64,000 nucleotides of DNA from Paenibacillus xylanilyticus (GTDB lineage Bacteria > Bacillota > Bacilli > Paenibacillales > Paenibacillaceae): the NCBI RefSeq assembly GCF_009664365.1, contig NZ_CP044310.1, positions 2,801,001 through 2,865,000 of the forward strand, read 5' to 3'. Numbering within the stretch: the first letter of the stretch is position 1; each line of letters opens with the position of its first letter. The notes beneath the pieces were generated by a model that saw only the letters and a list, made by a program, of their open reading frames with translations, ran no database searches and was not told where the DNA came from. The position numbers were made by a program, and so were the translations under genes. This document shows positions 27,569 through 36,958 of the stretch, in pieces.

Positions 27569-28549
27569 ATGGCCAAGTTGCAAAAGGGTACAATCTTAAC
27601 AGTCATTGCAGCACTGATGTTTGTCATTTTGGGGAGCGCGGCTCCCAAAGCCGCAGCAGCAACAGGTTTTTATGTGAATGGGGGCAAATTGTACGATTCT
27701 ACGGGTAAACCATTTTACATGAGGGGGATCAATCATGGGCACTCTTGGTTCAAAAATGATCTAAACACGGCTATCCCTGCGATCGCAAAAACGGGTGCCA
27801 ATACGGTACGAATTGTTTTGTCAAACGGTACACAATACACCAAAGATGATCTGAATTCCGTAAAAAACATCATTAATGTCGTCAATGCAAACAAGATGAT
27901 TGCTGTGCTTGAAGTACATGATGCCACTGGCAAAGATGACTACAATTCGTTGGATGCAGCGGTCAACTACTGGATCAGCATCAAGGAAGCACTGATCGGG
28001 AAGGAAGATCGGGTTATTGTAAACATTGCAAACGAGTGGTACGGAACATGGAACGGAAGCGCCTGGGCAGATGGGTACAAAAAAGCTATTCCGAAATTAA
28101 GAGATGCGGGTATTAAAAATACCTTGATTGTAGATGCAGCAGGCTGGGGTCAGTATCCTCAATCGATCGTCGATTACGGACAAAGCGTATTTGCCGCGGA
28201 TTCACAGAAAAATACAGTGTTCTCCATTCACATGTATGAGTATGCAGGCAAGGATGCGGCCACCGTCAAATCCAATATGGAAAATGTGCTGAACAAGGGG
28301 CTGGCGTTAATCATTGGGGAATTCGGAGGCTATCACACGAATGGAGATGTCGATGAATATGCCATCATGAAATATGGTCAGGAAAAAGGGGTAGGATGGC
28401 TTGCATGGTCTTGGTACGGTAATAGCTCTGGACTAAACTATCTTGATTTGGCAACAGGACCTAACGGCAGCTTGACGAGCTATGGTAATACGGTGGTCAA
28501 TGATACTTACGGAATTAAAAATACGTCCCAAAAAGCGGGAATCTTCTAA
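27569..28549 (+). CDS. Secreted GH5 subfamily 8 beta-mannanase
   Basis: 326 residues from ATG 27569 (CAGGAGGT 8 nt upstream). Signal peptide 1-32 ends in APKAAAA. The single catalytic domain cleaves internal beta-1,4-mannosidic bonds of mannan and glucomannan. The acid/base is E156 in NIANEWYG and the nucleophile E251 in IIGEFGG; GVGWLAWSWYGN is the substrate-binding tryptophan region. The whole sequence reads like alkaline Bacillus GH5_8 mannanases. No carbohydrate-binding module is attached. Monogenic unit between its own promoter and a terminator. Confidence 0.95.
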   Translation: MAKLQKGTILTVIAALMFVILGSAAPKAAAATGFYVNGGKLYDSTGKPFYMRGINHGHSWFKNDLNTAIPAIAKTGANTVRIVLSNGTQYTKDDLNSVKNIINVVNANKMIAVLEVHDATGKDDYNSLDAAVNYWISIKEALIGKEDRVIVNIANEWYGTWNGSAWADGYKKAIPKLRDAGIKNTLIVDAAGWGQYPQSIVDYGQSVFAADSQKNTVFSIHMYEYAGKDAATVKSNMENVLNKGLALIIGEFGGYHTNGDVDEYAIMKYGQEKGVGWLAWSWYGNSSGLNYLDLATGPNGSLTSYGNTVVNDTYGIKNTSQKAGIF

Positions 28550-28644
28550 AATCAATACCTATTTGTATCAATGATATTGCTGGGTAAGGATGGTTGAATT
28601 TTAAAAGGCATGTTGAAACTCTATTGGTTTTTCTCTGCATTCTT

Positions 28645-28677
28645 GACACTCTGACGGCATCGTCAGGGTGTCTTTTA
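28645..28677 (+). terminator. Terminator of the mannanase gene
   Basis: GACACTCTGACG-GCAT-CGTCAGGGTGTC with TTTTAATT. Confidence 0.85.
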
Positions 28678-28735
28678 ATTCAACGCATTAGCAGGGAGTT
28701 TGATCTTTTGATTATTTCCGTTTATATTTAAAATC

Positions 28736-28754
28736 TTTTGTTTTCAAAACAAAA
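28736..28754 (+). promoter_or_regulatory. Inverted repeat before rhaEW, likely operator
   Basis: TTTTGTTTT-C-AAAACAAAA is a perfect 9-bp inverted repeat 54 bp before the rhaEW start. Its position suits a rhamnose-responsive regulator, but none is encoded nearby. Confidence 0.45.
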
Positions 28755-28808
28755 CAAAGATGTTAAACTCTGATTAGGAATAAAACAAACATTATCGGAG
28801 GGAAATGA

Positions 28809-30878
28809 ATGGTACAGAGTTTATGGAATTCTTCACAGGCATCTGAGCAAACGACGGGACTTGAGCAGCTGGTTTACCGATCCAATCTGATTGGTGCAGA
28901 CCGGAGTGTATGCAACATTTATGGTGGAAATACGTCTACCAAAACAACAGTGAAGGATTTTCGTGGACGTGATGTAGAAGTCATGTACGTGAAAGGAAGC
29001 GGCTCCGATCTGGGCTCGATGCAAGCGAAGCATTTTACAGGCCTGGCTCTGGAAGACATTCGTCCCCTGATTGAACGTGAATCGATGACGGATGAAGAGA
29101 TGGTTGAATATTTGGGTCATTGCATGATCGATTCCAAGCACCCGCGTGCCTCGATCGAGACCTTGCTGCATGCCTTTCTTCCATACAACCATGTGGACCA
29201 CACGCATCCGGATGCGATTATCAGTCTATGTTGTGCCGATAACGGGAAAGAGTTGGCGAGAGAGATTTATGGAGATCGGTTTGTGTGGGTCCCGTATGTT
29301 CGCCCAGGATTTACGTTATCCAAGATGATTGCTGAAAGCGTATTCGCGAATCCGAATGCGGAACTGGTTCTGATGGAGAAGCACGGACTCGTCACTTGGG
29401 GAGAGACATCCGAGGAATGTTACGCCCAAACAATCAAGATTATCAATGAGGCGGAAGCGTTCATTGAAGCTCGTGTGGATGAAGGTAGTTTGTTTGGTGG
29501 CGTTAAACATCCGGCACTTGCTGCGGAAGTACGGCGTGAGATTGTAGCCAAAATCATGCCAACGCTTCGCGGTGCCGTATCGGATAGCAAAAAAATGATT
29601 CTGTCCTATGACGATCAGGATGATGTACTTGCTTTTGTCGGTGGAGCCAATTCACCAGAGCTGTCACAGGTGGGAGCTGCTTGCCCGGATCATTTGGTAC
29701 ATACCAAAGTCGTTCCGTTATTCATCGACTGGACGCCGGATGCTGAGGATATTGATGGTCTGAAAACGAAGCTGACCGAAGGCGTAGCTGCATATAAAGA
29801 GCAGTACAAACAGTATTTTGAAAGCAACAAAAACGAAGGCGATGTCATGTTCGAAGCAGCCCCTCGCGTTATTCTCATCCCCGGTGTGGGTATGATCAAC
29901 ACAGGCAAGAGCTGGGCATTATCCCAAGTAAGCGGAGCACTGTATCACCGTGCGATTGCCGTTATGCGGGGCGCGACGAGCCTGGGTAAATTCGTATCGC
30001 TAAGTGCAAATGAGTCCTACAATGTAGAATACTGGCCGCTTGAATTGTATAAATTGTCCCTTGCACCGGCTGAAACCGAATTTTCCCGGAAAGTGGCGTT
30101 TATTACAGGGGGGGCCGGCGGAATTGGCAGCGAGACTGCACGCAGGCTGGTATCCGAGGGGGCACACGTCGTTCTGGCAGACCTGAACCTGGAAGGCGCT
30201 CAAAAAGTAGCCCAGGAAATCAATGACCAATATGGTGCGAATCGCGCATATGCACTAAAAATGGATGTAACGGATGAGCAAGCCGTACAATCGGCGTACG
30301 CTGAAGTGGCTGTGCAATATGGCGGTGTGGACATTATCGTTAACAATGCGGGTCTTGCCACATCGAGTCCATTTGACGAAACCTCCCTGAAGGAATGGAA
30401 CCTCAACATGAATGTGCTGGGTACCGGATATTTCCTCGTTGCCCGAGAAGCGTTCAAGCTGATGAAACAGCAGGGAATTGGCGGCAGTATGGTCTTCATC
30501 GGGTCCAAAAACTCGGTCTATGCCGGTAAAAGTGCATCGGCTTACAGCTCGGCAAAAGCGCTTGAAGCTCACCTTGCACGCTGTATTGCAGCTGAAGGCG
30601 GCGAATATGGTATTCGTGTCAATACGATACTCCCTGACGCGATTCTGCAAGGGTCTGCGATCTGGAATGGTTCCTGGAGAAACGAACGTGCGGCAGCGTA
30701 TGGGATTGAGCCCGATCAGCTGGAAGAGTACTATCGCAAGCGTACGACACTGCTCGTGAATATTTATCCAAAAGATATTGCGGAAGGTATTGCCTTCTTT
30801 GCTTCTTCCAAATCCGAGAAAACAACCGGATGCATGATGACCATCGATGGCGGTGTACCTGCAGCATTTACACGTTAA
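28809..30878 (+). CDS. rhaEW: Bifunctional rhamnulose-1-phosphate aldolase / short-chain dehydrogenase
   Basis: 689 residues. The N-terminal half (about 20-410) is a class II aldolase with the metal histidines in HVDHTHPDA and the later [10 protein letters not shown]; it splits rhamnulose-1-phosphate into dihydroxyacetone phosphate and lactaldehyde. The C-terminal half (about 430-689) is an SDR with [19 protein letters not shown] and the YSSAK active site, expected to convert lactaldehyde. Resembles Bacillus RhaEW (YuxG). ATG after CGGAGGG. L-rhamnose isomerase follows 17 bp later. Rhamnulokinase, needed between the two, is not in the window. Confidence 0.95.
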   Translation: MVQSLWNSSQASEQTTGLEQLVYRSNLIGADRSVCNIYGGNTSTKTTVKDFRGRDVEVMYVKGSGSDLGSMQAKHFTGLALEDIRPLIERESMTDEEMVEYLGHCMIDSKHPRASIETLLHAFLPYNHVDHTHPDAIISLCCADNGKELAREIYGDRFVWVPYVRPGFTLSKMIAESVFANPNAELVLMEKHGLVTWGETSEECYAQTIKIINEAEAFIEARVDEGSLFGGVKHPALAAEVRREIVAKIMPTLRGAVSDSKKMILSYDDQDDVLAFVGGANSPELSQVGAACPDHLVHTKVVPLFIDWTPDAEDIDGLKTKLTEGVAAYKEQYKQYFESNKNEGDVMFEAAPRVILIPGVGMINTGKSWALSQVSGALYHRAIAVMRGATSLGKFVSLSANESYNVEYWPLELYKLSLAPAETEFSRKVAFITGGAGGIGSETARRLVSEGAHVVLADLNLEGAQKVAQEINDQYGANRAYALKMDVTDEQAVQSAYAEVAVQYGGVDIIVNNAGLATSSPFDETSLKEWNLNMNVLGTGYFLVAREAFKLMKQQGIGGSMVFIGSKNSVYAGKSASAYSSAKALEAHLARCIAAEGGEYGIRVNTILPDAILQGSAIWNGSWRNERAAAYGIEPDQLEEYYRKRTTLLVNIYPKDIAEGIAFFASSKSEKTTGCMMTIDGGVPAAFTR

Positions 30879-30895
30879 GAGGAGGGTTTCTGCGA

Positions 30896-32167
30896 ATGGA
30901 TAACCAAGTCAAGCAAGCGTATGAAGCAGCCAAATTGTTATATACCCAGCATGGAATTGATACGGATGAGGTATTGGAGAAGCTTGCAGAGATTAAGGTA
31001 TCTGTGCATTGCTGGCAAGGTGATGATGTGAAAGGCTTTTTGAACCAGGATGGAGAGTTGACGGGAGGCATCTCCGTTACAGGTCAATATCCGGGAGCAG
31101 CAACCACTCCTGCAGAACTTCGGGCAGATCTGGAACAAGCCTTTTCGCTAATTCCAGGCAAGCATAAGGTTAATCTGCATGCAATCTATACCGATACGGA
31201 TGAAAAAGTGGAGCTGGACCAGATCGAGCCCAAGCATTATGAGAAATGGGTGCAATGGGCCAAGGAGCAGGGGCTGGGTCTCGATTTTAACCCGACGTGC
31301 TTTTCCCATGAGAAATCTAGCGACGGATTCACACTGAGTCATCCTGATCCGGAGATTCGCCAGTTCTGGATTGATCACTGCAAGGCGTCTCGGCGCATCG
31401 GTGCTTATTTTGGCGAGCAATTGGGCCAGACATGCGTAACAAACGTTTGGGTTCCGGACGGGTTCAAGGATAATCCGGTTGATCGCATGACACCACGCAA
31501 ACGTCTTAAGGATTCGTTGGATGAAGTATTTGCAGAGAAGCTTGATCCGAAGCATAATCTGGACGCGGTTGAGAGTAAACTGTTCGGCCTTGGTTCGGAA
31601 GCGTACGTGGTTGGATCACACGAATTCTATATGGGATACGGATTGCAAAATGATACCCTGATCTGCCTGGACGCAGGCCACTTCCATCCCACGGAGGTCA
31701 TCTCCAACAAGCTGTCTTCCCTTGCGCTGTTTACTAGTGGCATTCTGCTGCATGTGAGCCGTCCAATGCGTTGGGATAGTGACCATGTCGTCATTATGGA
31801 CGATGAGCTGTTGGAAATCGCACGGGAGCTTGTTCGTCACGACCTGCTGTCAACGACGCATGTGGGCCTCGATTTCTTTGATGCCAGCATCAATCGCGTA
31901 GCTGCCTGGGTTGTCGGTACACGCAACACGATCAAGGCTTTGCTGCGCGCCATGCTGGAACCGGTGGATGCACTTAAAGCCGCTGAACTGCAAGGTGATT
32001 ATACGGTACGGTTGGCGCTGACTGAAGAATTCAAATCCTATCCATTTGGTGCCATCTGGGATTATTATTGTGCACAGCAGGGAGTGCCAGTTCGCGAGAA
32101 ATGGATCTCCGAGATCAAAACCTATGAAGAAAATGTTTTGCTGCAGCGTGGTAAATCGCTTGTTTAA
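30896..32167 (+). CDS. rhaA: L-rhamnose isomerase
   Basis: 423 residues from ATG 30896 (AAGAGGAGGG upstream); the frame continues upstream into the end of rhaEW. Converts L-rhamnose to L-rhamnulose. Metal and active-site regions are seen as [41 protein letters not shown] and [12 protein letters not shown]. Cytoplasmic TIM-barrel enzyme of normal length. Second gene of the rhaEW-rhaA operon; kinase, mutarotase and transporter genes must be elsewhere. Confidence 0.96.
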   Translation: MDNQVKQAYEAAKLLYTQHGIDTDEVLEKLAEIKVSVHCWQGDDVKGFLNQDGELTGGISVTGQYPGAATTPAELRADLEQAFSLIPGKHKVNLHAIYTDTDEKVELDQIEPKHYEKWVQWAKEQGLGLDFNPTCFSHEKSSDGFTLSHPDPEIRQFWIDHCKASRRIGAYFGEQLGQTCVTNVWVPDGFKDNPVDRMTPRKRLKDSLDEVFAEKLDPKHNLDAVESKLFGLGSEAYVVGSHEFYMGYGLQNDTLICLDAGHFHPTEVISNKLSSLALFTSGILLHVSRPMRWDSDHVVIMDDELLEIARELVRHDLLSTTHVGLDFFDASINRVAAWVVGTRNTIKALLRAMLEPVDALKAAELQGDYTVRLALTEEFKSYPFGAIWDYYCAQQGVPVREKWISEIKTYEENVLLQRGKSLV

Positions 32168-32217
32168 CTTGTTCTTATAAAGGAATTTTGTATTGCTTAT
32201 TTCATCCTAAACAGATC

Positions 32218-32257
32218 AAAGCCCGCCGTGGAGCCAGCGTTCCATTGCGGGCTTTTT
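32218..32257 (+). terminator. Terminator of rhaEW-rhaA
   Basis: AAAGCCCGC-TGGA pairs with TCCA-GCGGGCTTT, followed by TTTTT. Confidence 0.85.
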
Positions 32258-32373
32258 GGCGTGCAACATTCAAGATGCATAAGTGAACCGAGAAACAACA
32301 TACTACAAATACATAAACAGGCATATAGAATAGCCCAGCTACTGCAGCAAAGCGAAAAGGAGGATGCTCTAAA

Positions 32374-34047
32374 TTGAATCTAGCCCACAATAAGTTGTAT
32401 GTCGCTGCTCTTGGCGGCGTAAACGAAATTGGTAAGAACATGTATATTATTCAGTACAACAAGGATATTATCGTCATCGATTGTGGTTCCAAATTTCCGG
32501 ATGAGACCTTGCCGGGCATCGATCTGATTATTCCGGACGTTTCTTACTTGCTGGAGAATCTGGATCAGGTGAGAGCCCTTGTGGTTACTCATGGACACGA
32601 AGATCACATTGGGGGCATACCCTATTTTCTGAAACAAATGAATATCCCCGTATATGCATCCAGGCTAACCCGAGGGTTGATTGAACTGAAACTGAAAGAG
32701 CATAACATGCTGCGGACGGCAGATCTTCATACCATCGATGCTCATTCCACTGTAAAGCTGGGGGAAATCGACGTTTCCTTTTTTGCAACGAGCCACAGCA
32801 TCCCGGACTGCCTGGGCGTTTTCTTCCGTACACCTGGTGGAAATGTGGTACATACCGGCGATTTCAAGTTCGATATGTCACCTGTGAATGGTCCTTATCC
32901 TGATCTATATCGAATGGCTGAGATTGGTAAACAGGGGGTTCATCTGCTGCTGTCCGAAAGTACGAATGCTGAACGGCCTGGATTTACACCCTCGGAGCGA
33001 GTTGTAGGTGATCGCATTCTGGATGCATTTATTCGAGCGAGGCAAAAAATATTTATCTCCACCTTCGCTTCCAATGTCAGCCGGGTGCAGCAAATTGTGA
33101 ATGCCACCTTTGAGACCGGTCGCAAACTGGCCTTGCTGGGCAGAAGCATGGTTAACGTTGTGTCGGTTGCCAGTGAACTGGGATACCTTGATGTTCCTGA
33201 TGGCTTGCTGATTGAAGCGATCGATGTAGATCAGTTTCCTCCTGAACAAGTCGTTATTCTCTGTACGGGAAGCCAAGGTGAACCTATGGCTGCGCTGTCA
33301 CGGCTCGCAACAGGTAAGCACCCTCATGTTAGAGTGGCAGCAGGTGACACTGTCATTATTGCGGCAGGAGCAATTCCGGGCAACGAACGCAATTTAGCCC
33401 ACGTTATTGATAACCTGTATGTACTGGGAGCAAGAGTGTTATATGGTTCGAGCGGGTCCGGGGGCATGCATGTGTCGGGACATGGCAGTCAGGAAGAGCT
33501 GAAGCTGATGCTGACACTGATGAAGCCGGATTATCTGGTGCCCATCCACGGCGAATTCCGCATGCTGTACCAGCACAGATTACTGGCTGAATCGGTTGGC
33601 ATAGACCCGGATCACGTATTCATCGTTAATAATGGTGACATGATTCAGTACAAGGATGGCGTAGCATCACCGGGTCCCAAAATCGCTTCGGGCAACAGTC
33701 TGGTTGACGGCTTGATTATGGGGGATGTAGGTAATATTGTGCTTCGGGATCGCAGACAGCTATCTTCAGACGGTATGCTTGTCATTGTGACGACTCTTAG
33801 CAAAACGGAGAAGCAAATGGTCACGTCTCCAGAGATCATTTCCAGAGGATTTGTGTTTGTGAAAGACTCGGAGGAATTTATGAAGGAGATTCACGGCCTG
33901 GTACTGTCCAGAATGGAAGAATTGACCGGAGCCGGAGTGAACCAATGGAATGTCATCAAAAGAAAGCTTAAGGACGAGATCGGACATTACATTTATGCCC
34001 AGACCAAACGAAGACCGATGATCCTGCCTATTATCATAGAGGTATGA
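32374..34047 (+). CDS. rnj: Ribonuclease J
   Basis: 557 residues, TTG start after AAAGGAGG. Metallo-beta-lactamase/beta-CASP nuclease that processes and degrades RNA from 5' ends. The zinc motif HGHEDH is complete (H73-H78), with THSIPD equivalents (SHSIPD), HTGDFKFD, and the CASP motifs LLSESTNAERPGFT, ILCTGSQGEPMAALSR and HVSGHGSQEE. The C-terminal end RRPMILPIIIEV is the usual RNase J ending. Bacilli carry RnjA and RnjB; which this is cannot be settled here. No neighbouring gene is obviously linked in function. Confidence 0.95.
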   Translation: MNLAHNKLYVAALGGVNEIGKNMYIIQYNKDIIVIDCGSKFPDETLPGIDLIIPDVSYLLENLDQVRALVVTHGHEDHIGGIPYFLKQMNIPVYASRLTRGLIELKLKEHNMLRTADLHTIDAHSTVKLGEIDVSFFATSHSIPDCLGVFFRTPGGNVVHTGDFKFDMSPVNGPYPDLYRMAEIGKQGVHLLLSESTNAERPGFTPSERVVGDRILDAFIRARQKIFISTFASNVSRVQQIVNATFETGRKLALLGRSMVNVVSVASELGYLDVPDGLLIEAIDVDQFPPEQVVILCTGSQGEPMAALSRLATGKHPHVRVAAGDTVIIAAGAIPGNERNLAHVIDNLYVLGARVLYGSSGSGGMHVSGHGSQEELKLMLTLMKPDYLVPIHGEFRMLYQHRLLAESVGIDPDHVFIVNNGDMIQYKDGVASPGPKIASGNSLVDGLIMGDVGNIVLRDRRQLSSDGMLVIVTTLSKTEKQMVTSPEIISRGFVFVKDSEEFMKEIHGLVLSRMEELTGAGVNQWNVIKRKLKDEIGHYIYAQTKRRPMILPIIIEV

Positions 34048-34069
34048 AAAATGGTTAGAATAAGATAGA

Positions 34070-34126
34070 AGCCTGAGGAATGCTCATTCATATTTAATGA
34101 ATAGGCAGCTCCTTCAGGCTTTTTGC
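34070..34126. terminator. Terminator between rnj and aroA
   Basis: AGCCTGA ... TCAGGCT with an inner ATTCAT/ATGAAT hairpin and TTTTTGC on the plus strand. The genes on either side converge here, so it may serve both, although the minus strand has only a weak T-run. Confidence 0.75.
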
Positions 34127-34170
34127 TTTTATTTACTTTGAAAAATTCTGTTCATTTTCTTCCGTGATCA

Positions 34171-35250
34171 TTAATCCTTTAATAAACCGGATTGTCTCAC
34201 AGAGGAGAGAAACTGATGGAATTGTTCGATGTTCAGCTGCTGCGCACTATCAGATAGTGCGACCGCTGGATTCGGATGCACTTCCACCATAACACCGTCG
34301 GCACCTGCCGCCAGAGCAGCCTTGGCGCATGGAGCCAGAATATCTTTGCGTCCGGTAGAGTGGGTTACATCCACCAGAACGGGAAGATGGGTTTCCTGTT
34401 TTAGAATAGGCACGGCAGAGATATCAAGGGTATTGCGTGTAGCTTTTTCATAAGTGCGAATCCCTCGTTCAATCAGCATGACTTGTTTATTACCACGGGA
34501 CACGACATATTCCGCAGCATGCACGAATTCATCAATGGTTGCTGCCAACCCTCGTTTAAGTAAGATCGGAATGCGAGCGTCGCCCGCTGCTTTGAGCAAC
34601 TCAAAGTTTTGCATGTTTCGGGCACCGATCTGGATCACATCGATGTAATCCGCTGCCAGCTCGATATGGGCTGGATGCACAATCTCACTGATCGTTTGGA
34701 GACCGAACTCGTCAGCCACTTCCTTCAGAATTTTCAGCCCTTCAATCCCTAATCCCTGAAAATCATATGGGGAGGTACGTGGTTTAAACGCACCGCCGCG
34801 CATCACCGAAATCCCGGCTTCTTTCAAGGCCTTGGCAACCTCCCGGACTTGCTCGTAACTCTCGACGGAACAAGGTCCGGCAATCATGATTGGTTTGCCC
34901 GCGCCAACCTGAATGTCGCCAATGGAGACGATCGTATCCTCCTGCTGGTTTTTACGGCTAACGAGAAGCTGTTTTTTGTGTTCGTCGACCTGCAAATGCA
35001 GGGAAGCCTGAAAGATCTGCTTGAACAGCAGCTTGATGGCATCATCATGGAAAGGCCCAGGATTGGCTGCCGTCAATTCTTCCAGCATTTCTTTCTCACG
35101 AACGGGGTCAAACTTGGGAACGCCCTGTTTTTCCTTGATCTGACCGATTTCCTGTGTGATTTGCGCCCGCTCGGATAATAAGTGAAGCAGATCATGATTA
35201 ATCTCATTCAATCGACTTCGTAATTGTTCCAAGGTGTTGTTCTCGTCCAT
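34171..35250 (-). CDS. aroA: Chorismate mutase / DAHP synthase (AroQ-AroG fusion)
   Basis: 359 residues. The N-terminal chorismate mutase type II domain (about 1-90) shows [22 protein letters not shown]. The DAHP synthase domain (about 105-355) shows [46 protein letters not shown] and [10 protein letters not shown]. It makes DAHP from phosphoenolpyruvate and erythrose-4-phosphate, the first step to aromatic amino acids. In Bacillus the mutase domain senses chorismate/prephenate for feedback inhibition. Here transcription is also controlled by a T-box leader (35302-35570) that appears to read tRNA-Phe. Confidence 0.97.
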   Translation of the reverse strand: MDENNTLEQLRSRLNEINHDLLHLLSERAQITQEIGQIKEKQGVPKFDPVREKEMLEELTAANPGPFHDDAIKLLFKQIFQASLHLQVDEHKKQLLVSRKNQQEDTIVSIGDIQVGAGKPIMIAGPCSVESYEQVREVAKALKEAGISVMRGGAFKPRTSPYDFQGLGIEGLKILKEVADEFGLQTISEIVHPAHIELAADYIDVIQIGARNMQNFELLKAAGDARIPILLKRGLAATIDEFVHAAEYVVSRGNKQVMLIERGIRTYEKATRNTLDISAVPILKQETHLPVLVDVTHSTGRKDILAPCAKAALAAGADGVMVEVHPNPAVALSDSAQQLNIEQFHQFLSSVRQSGLLKD

Positions 35251-35301
35251 TTACAACCACTCCTCCGTTACGTTGGATATGAATTCATTTTATTGAAAAA
35301 C

Positions 35302-35570
35302 AAAAAAAGCCCTTCATCCGCAAGGGACGAAGAAGCCGTGGTACCACCCTAATTAGAAACGGTTCAGCCTGAATGAAGGCATGCCGAATCTCACTTTGAC
35401 CTTTTAACGCAAGGAACGGATTGTCCTAGAAGCTGACTCTTGAAGAAGCCGCTTTTCAGCAATCGGCTCGGGAGTGAACTTCGGCGGATGGTTGTCTCGG
35501 GTGCTCTCAGTCTTTGGCACCACGTCCCTGTAATCAACGCCAGATTCCGCTTACTCTTTCCGTCATAGCC
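35302..35570 (-). ncRNA. T-box leader of aroA, probable Phe specifier (TTC)
   Basis: On the minus strand the T-box AGGGTGGTACCACGG (35336-35350) is followed by a terminator CTTCGTCC/GGATGAAG with seven T (35302-35331). In Stem I, GCGGA (35546-35550) pairs with TCCGC (35483-35487). The loop then has AGTAA on one side and GAAG-TTC-A on the other, placing TTC (35476-35478) as the specifier for phenylalanine. The T-box bulge TGGT would pair with an ACCA tRNA end, which fits tRNA-Phe. Uncharged tRNA should prevent termination and raise DAHP synthase. Confidence 0.88.
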
Positions 35571-35605
35571 TGTATATTGTTTATTGACCTGTAATTGTTT
35601 ATTGA
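35569..35605. repeat. Tandem direct repeat upstream of the T-box
   Basis: Two adjacent copies, CCTGTATATTGTTTATTGA (35569-35587) and CCTGTAATTGTTTATTGA (35588-35605), differ by one inserted base. They lie where the aroA promoter should be, so they may be a duplicated promoter or regulator half-site. Confidence 0.6.
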
Positions 35606-35619
35606 TATGTTAATATTCC

Positions 35620-35755
35620 ATCGTGCACGATATGAATTGAAGTTATACTAGCATGTACACCTTCTGCATGCAATGAATTGAAGTGATGCCGCACATCAAT
35701 AACGCTGTACTGCAGCACAATGATATTCGCCACAACGACATCAACCAAGTATAAT
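35620..35755 (+). promoter_or_regulatory. Region with palindrome and putative promoter of the LacI-type gene
   Basis: A perfect 12-bp palindrome ATCGTGCACGAT lies at 35620-35631. A perfect -10 TATAAT at 35750-35755 has a weak -35 TTCGCC (35726-35731, 18-bp spacer) and sits 54 bp before the regulator's start. The rest of the 200-bp stretch shows no gene. Confidence 0.45.
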
Positions 35756-35808
35756 AAGAAGGGTGCATTATCCATTTTCATTTTAAGCTGTACACAAGAG
35801 GAGTAACT

Positions 35809-36798
35809 ATGAACAAGACCATTTCTGATATCGCTCAACTGGCCGGCGTGGCCAAAAGCACCGTTTCCCGTTTTCTTAATGGCGGTTCGGTCAGTGAAGA
35901 TACACGCCAGAAGATTGAGCGCATTATCAAGCAATATAATTACGTACCGAACACCTTTGCACAGAGCCTCAAAGCGAAGAAAACCAGTATTATCGGAACA
36001 GTCGTCCCCCGGCTGGACTCATTTGCAACTTCACAGACGCTTATCGGCATAGATGAGGAATTAAGAACCAATCAGTACCAGATGTTGATTGCCAACACAA
36101 GCCAGGATATGCACCGTGAGATCGACGCCATTTATGATTTTGCAAGGCAAAAGGTATCCGGCATTATTCTGCTTGCGGCTGAAGTGACTGAAGCACATCT
36201 GAAGGCAGTAGAAGAGATTGGCATTCCGGTGTTATTGGTGGGACAACAGCATGAACGTCTGCATAGTCTGGTTCACAACGATGACCAGGCCGGATACGAT
36301 ATGGGCAAATACGTGGTGGAGAAGGGGCATCGCCAGATTGTATATATTGGAGTAACGGAGAGGGACCAGGCCGTCGGTATACATCGCAGACAGGGATTTC
36401 AGCGTGCCATCGCCGAATATGGCGGGGGCGGTTGTGATGTTACGTACTATGAGACAAGCTTCAAAATGTCCGAAGCGATCGTTACAGCAGAGGCCATTCT
36501 TCGGGACAATAAGCCGAGCATCATTGTAGGTGCCACGGATAACATCGCCCTTGGTGTAATGAAGACTGCTTTCTCTAACAAGATTCGAATACCTCATGAA
36601 TTGTCGGTCGCCGGATTTGGCGGATACGATATCACGGAAATGATTCATCCGGCGCTGACAACAGTGAAATTTCATTATTTGCAGGCCGGCAAACTGGCTG
36701 CAAGCCATATGATTCGTCAGGTTACAGGTGAGCCGGTAGAGAAGCAAACTATACTTGATGTGGAATTGATTCCCCGAGAAAGCGTTGACAACGTATAA
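35809..36798 (+). CDS. scrR: LacI family regulator of the sucrose locus
   Basis: 329 residues. N-terminal helix-turn-helix TISDIAQLAGVAKSTVSRFLNG (about 3-25) and hinge, then a periplasmic-binding-like ligand domain (about 60-325) with VGATDNIALGVM and VAGFGGYDITEMI. ATG after AGAGGAG. It precedes a GH32 hydrolase and a sucrose-type PTS by 160 bp. Two GAACCGGTTC palindromes in that gap are its likely operators. Represses without sucrose or its phosphate, by family analogy. Confidence 0.9.
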   Translation: MNKTISDIAQLAGVAKSTVSRFLNGGSVSEDTRQKIERIIKQYNYVPNTFAQSLKAKKTSIIGTVVPRLDSFATSQTLIGIDEELRTNQYQMLIANTSQDMHREIDAIYDFARQKVSGIILLAAEVTEAHLKAVEEIGIPVLLVGQQHERLHSLVHNDDQAGYDMGKYVVEKGHRQIVYIGVTERDQAVGIHRRQGFQRAIAEYGGGGCDVTYYETSFKMSEAIVTAEAILRDNKPSIIVGATDNIALGVMKTAFSNKIRIPHELSVAGFGGYDITEMIHPALTTVKFHYLQAGKLAASHMIRQVTGEPVEKQTILDVELIPRESVDNV

Positions 36799-36823
36799 AC
36801 TTATCCTTTATGATAATTCCATC

Positions 36824-36833
36824 GAACCGGTTC
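36824..36833. promoter_or_regulatory. Operator 1 of the sucrose locus
   Basis: GAACCGGTTC, a perfect palindrome with the central CG typical of LacI-family sites, 26 bp after the scrR stop. Confidence 0.65.
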
Positions 36834-36906
36834 CATTCGTTTGAGATATTCGAATTGGAATAATGGTTTTGGCTGTATGCCGTGGAATTATTTTTTTAGT
36901 TGTGTT

Positions 36907-36918
36907 GGAACCGGTTCC
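36907..36918. promoter_or_regulatory. Operator 2 of the sucrose locus
   Basis: GGAACCGGTTCC, a perfect 12-bp palindrome with the same core as operator 1. The centres are 83 bp apart, close to eight helical turns, so one tetramer could bridge both. It lies 40 bp before the GH32 start. Confidence 0.7.
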
Positions 36919-36958
36919 TCTTTGATGAAATATTTTAGGCAAGGTTAGGAGATATGTT

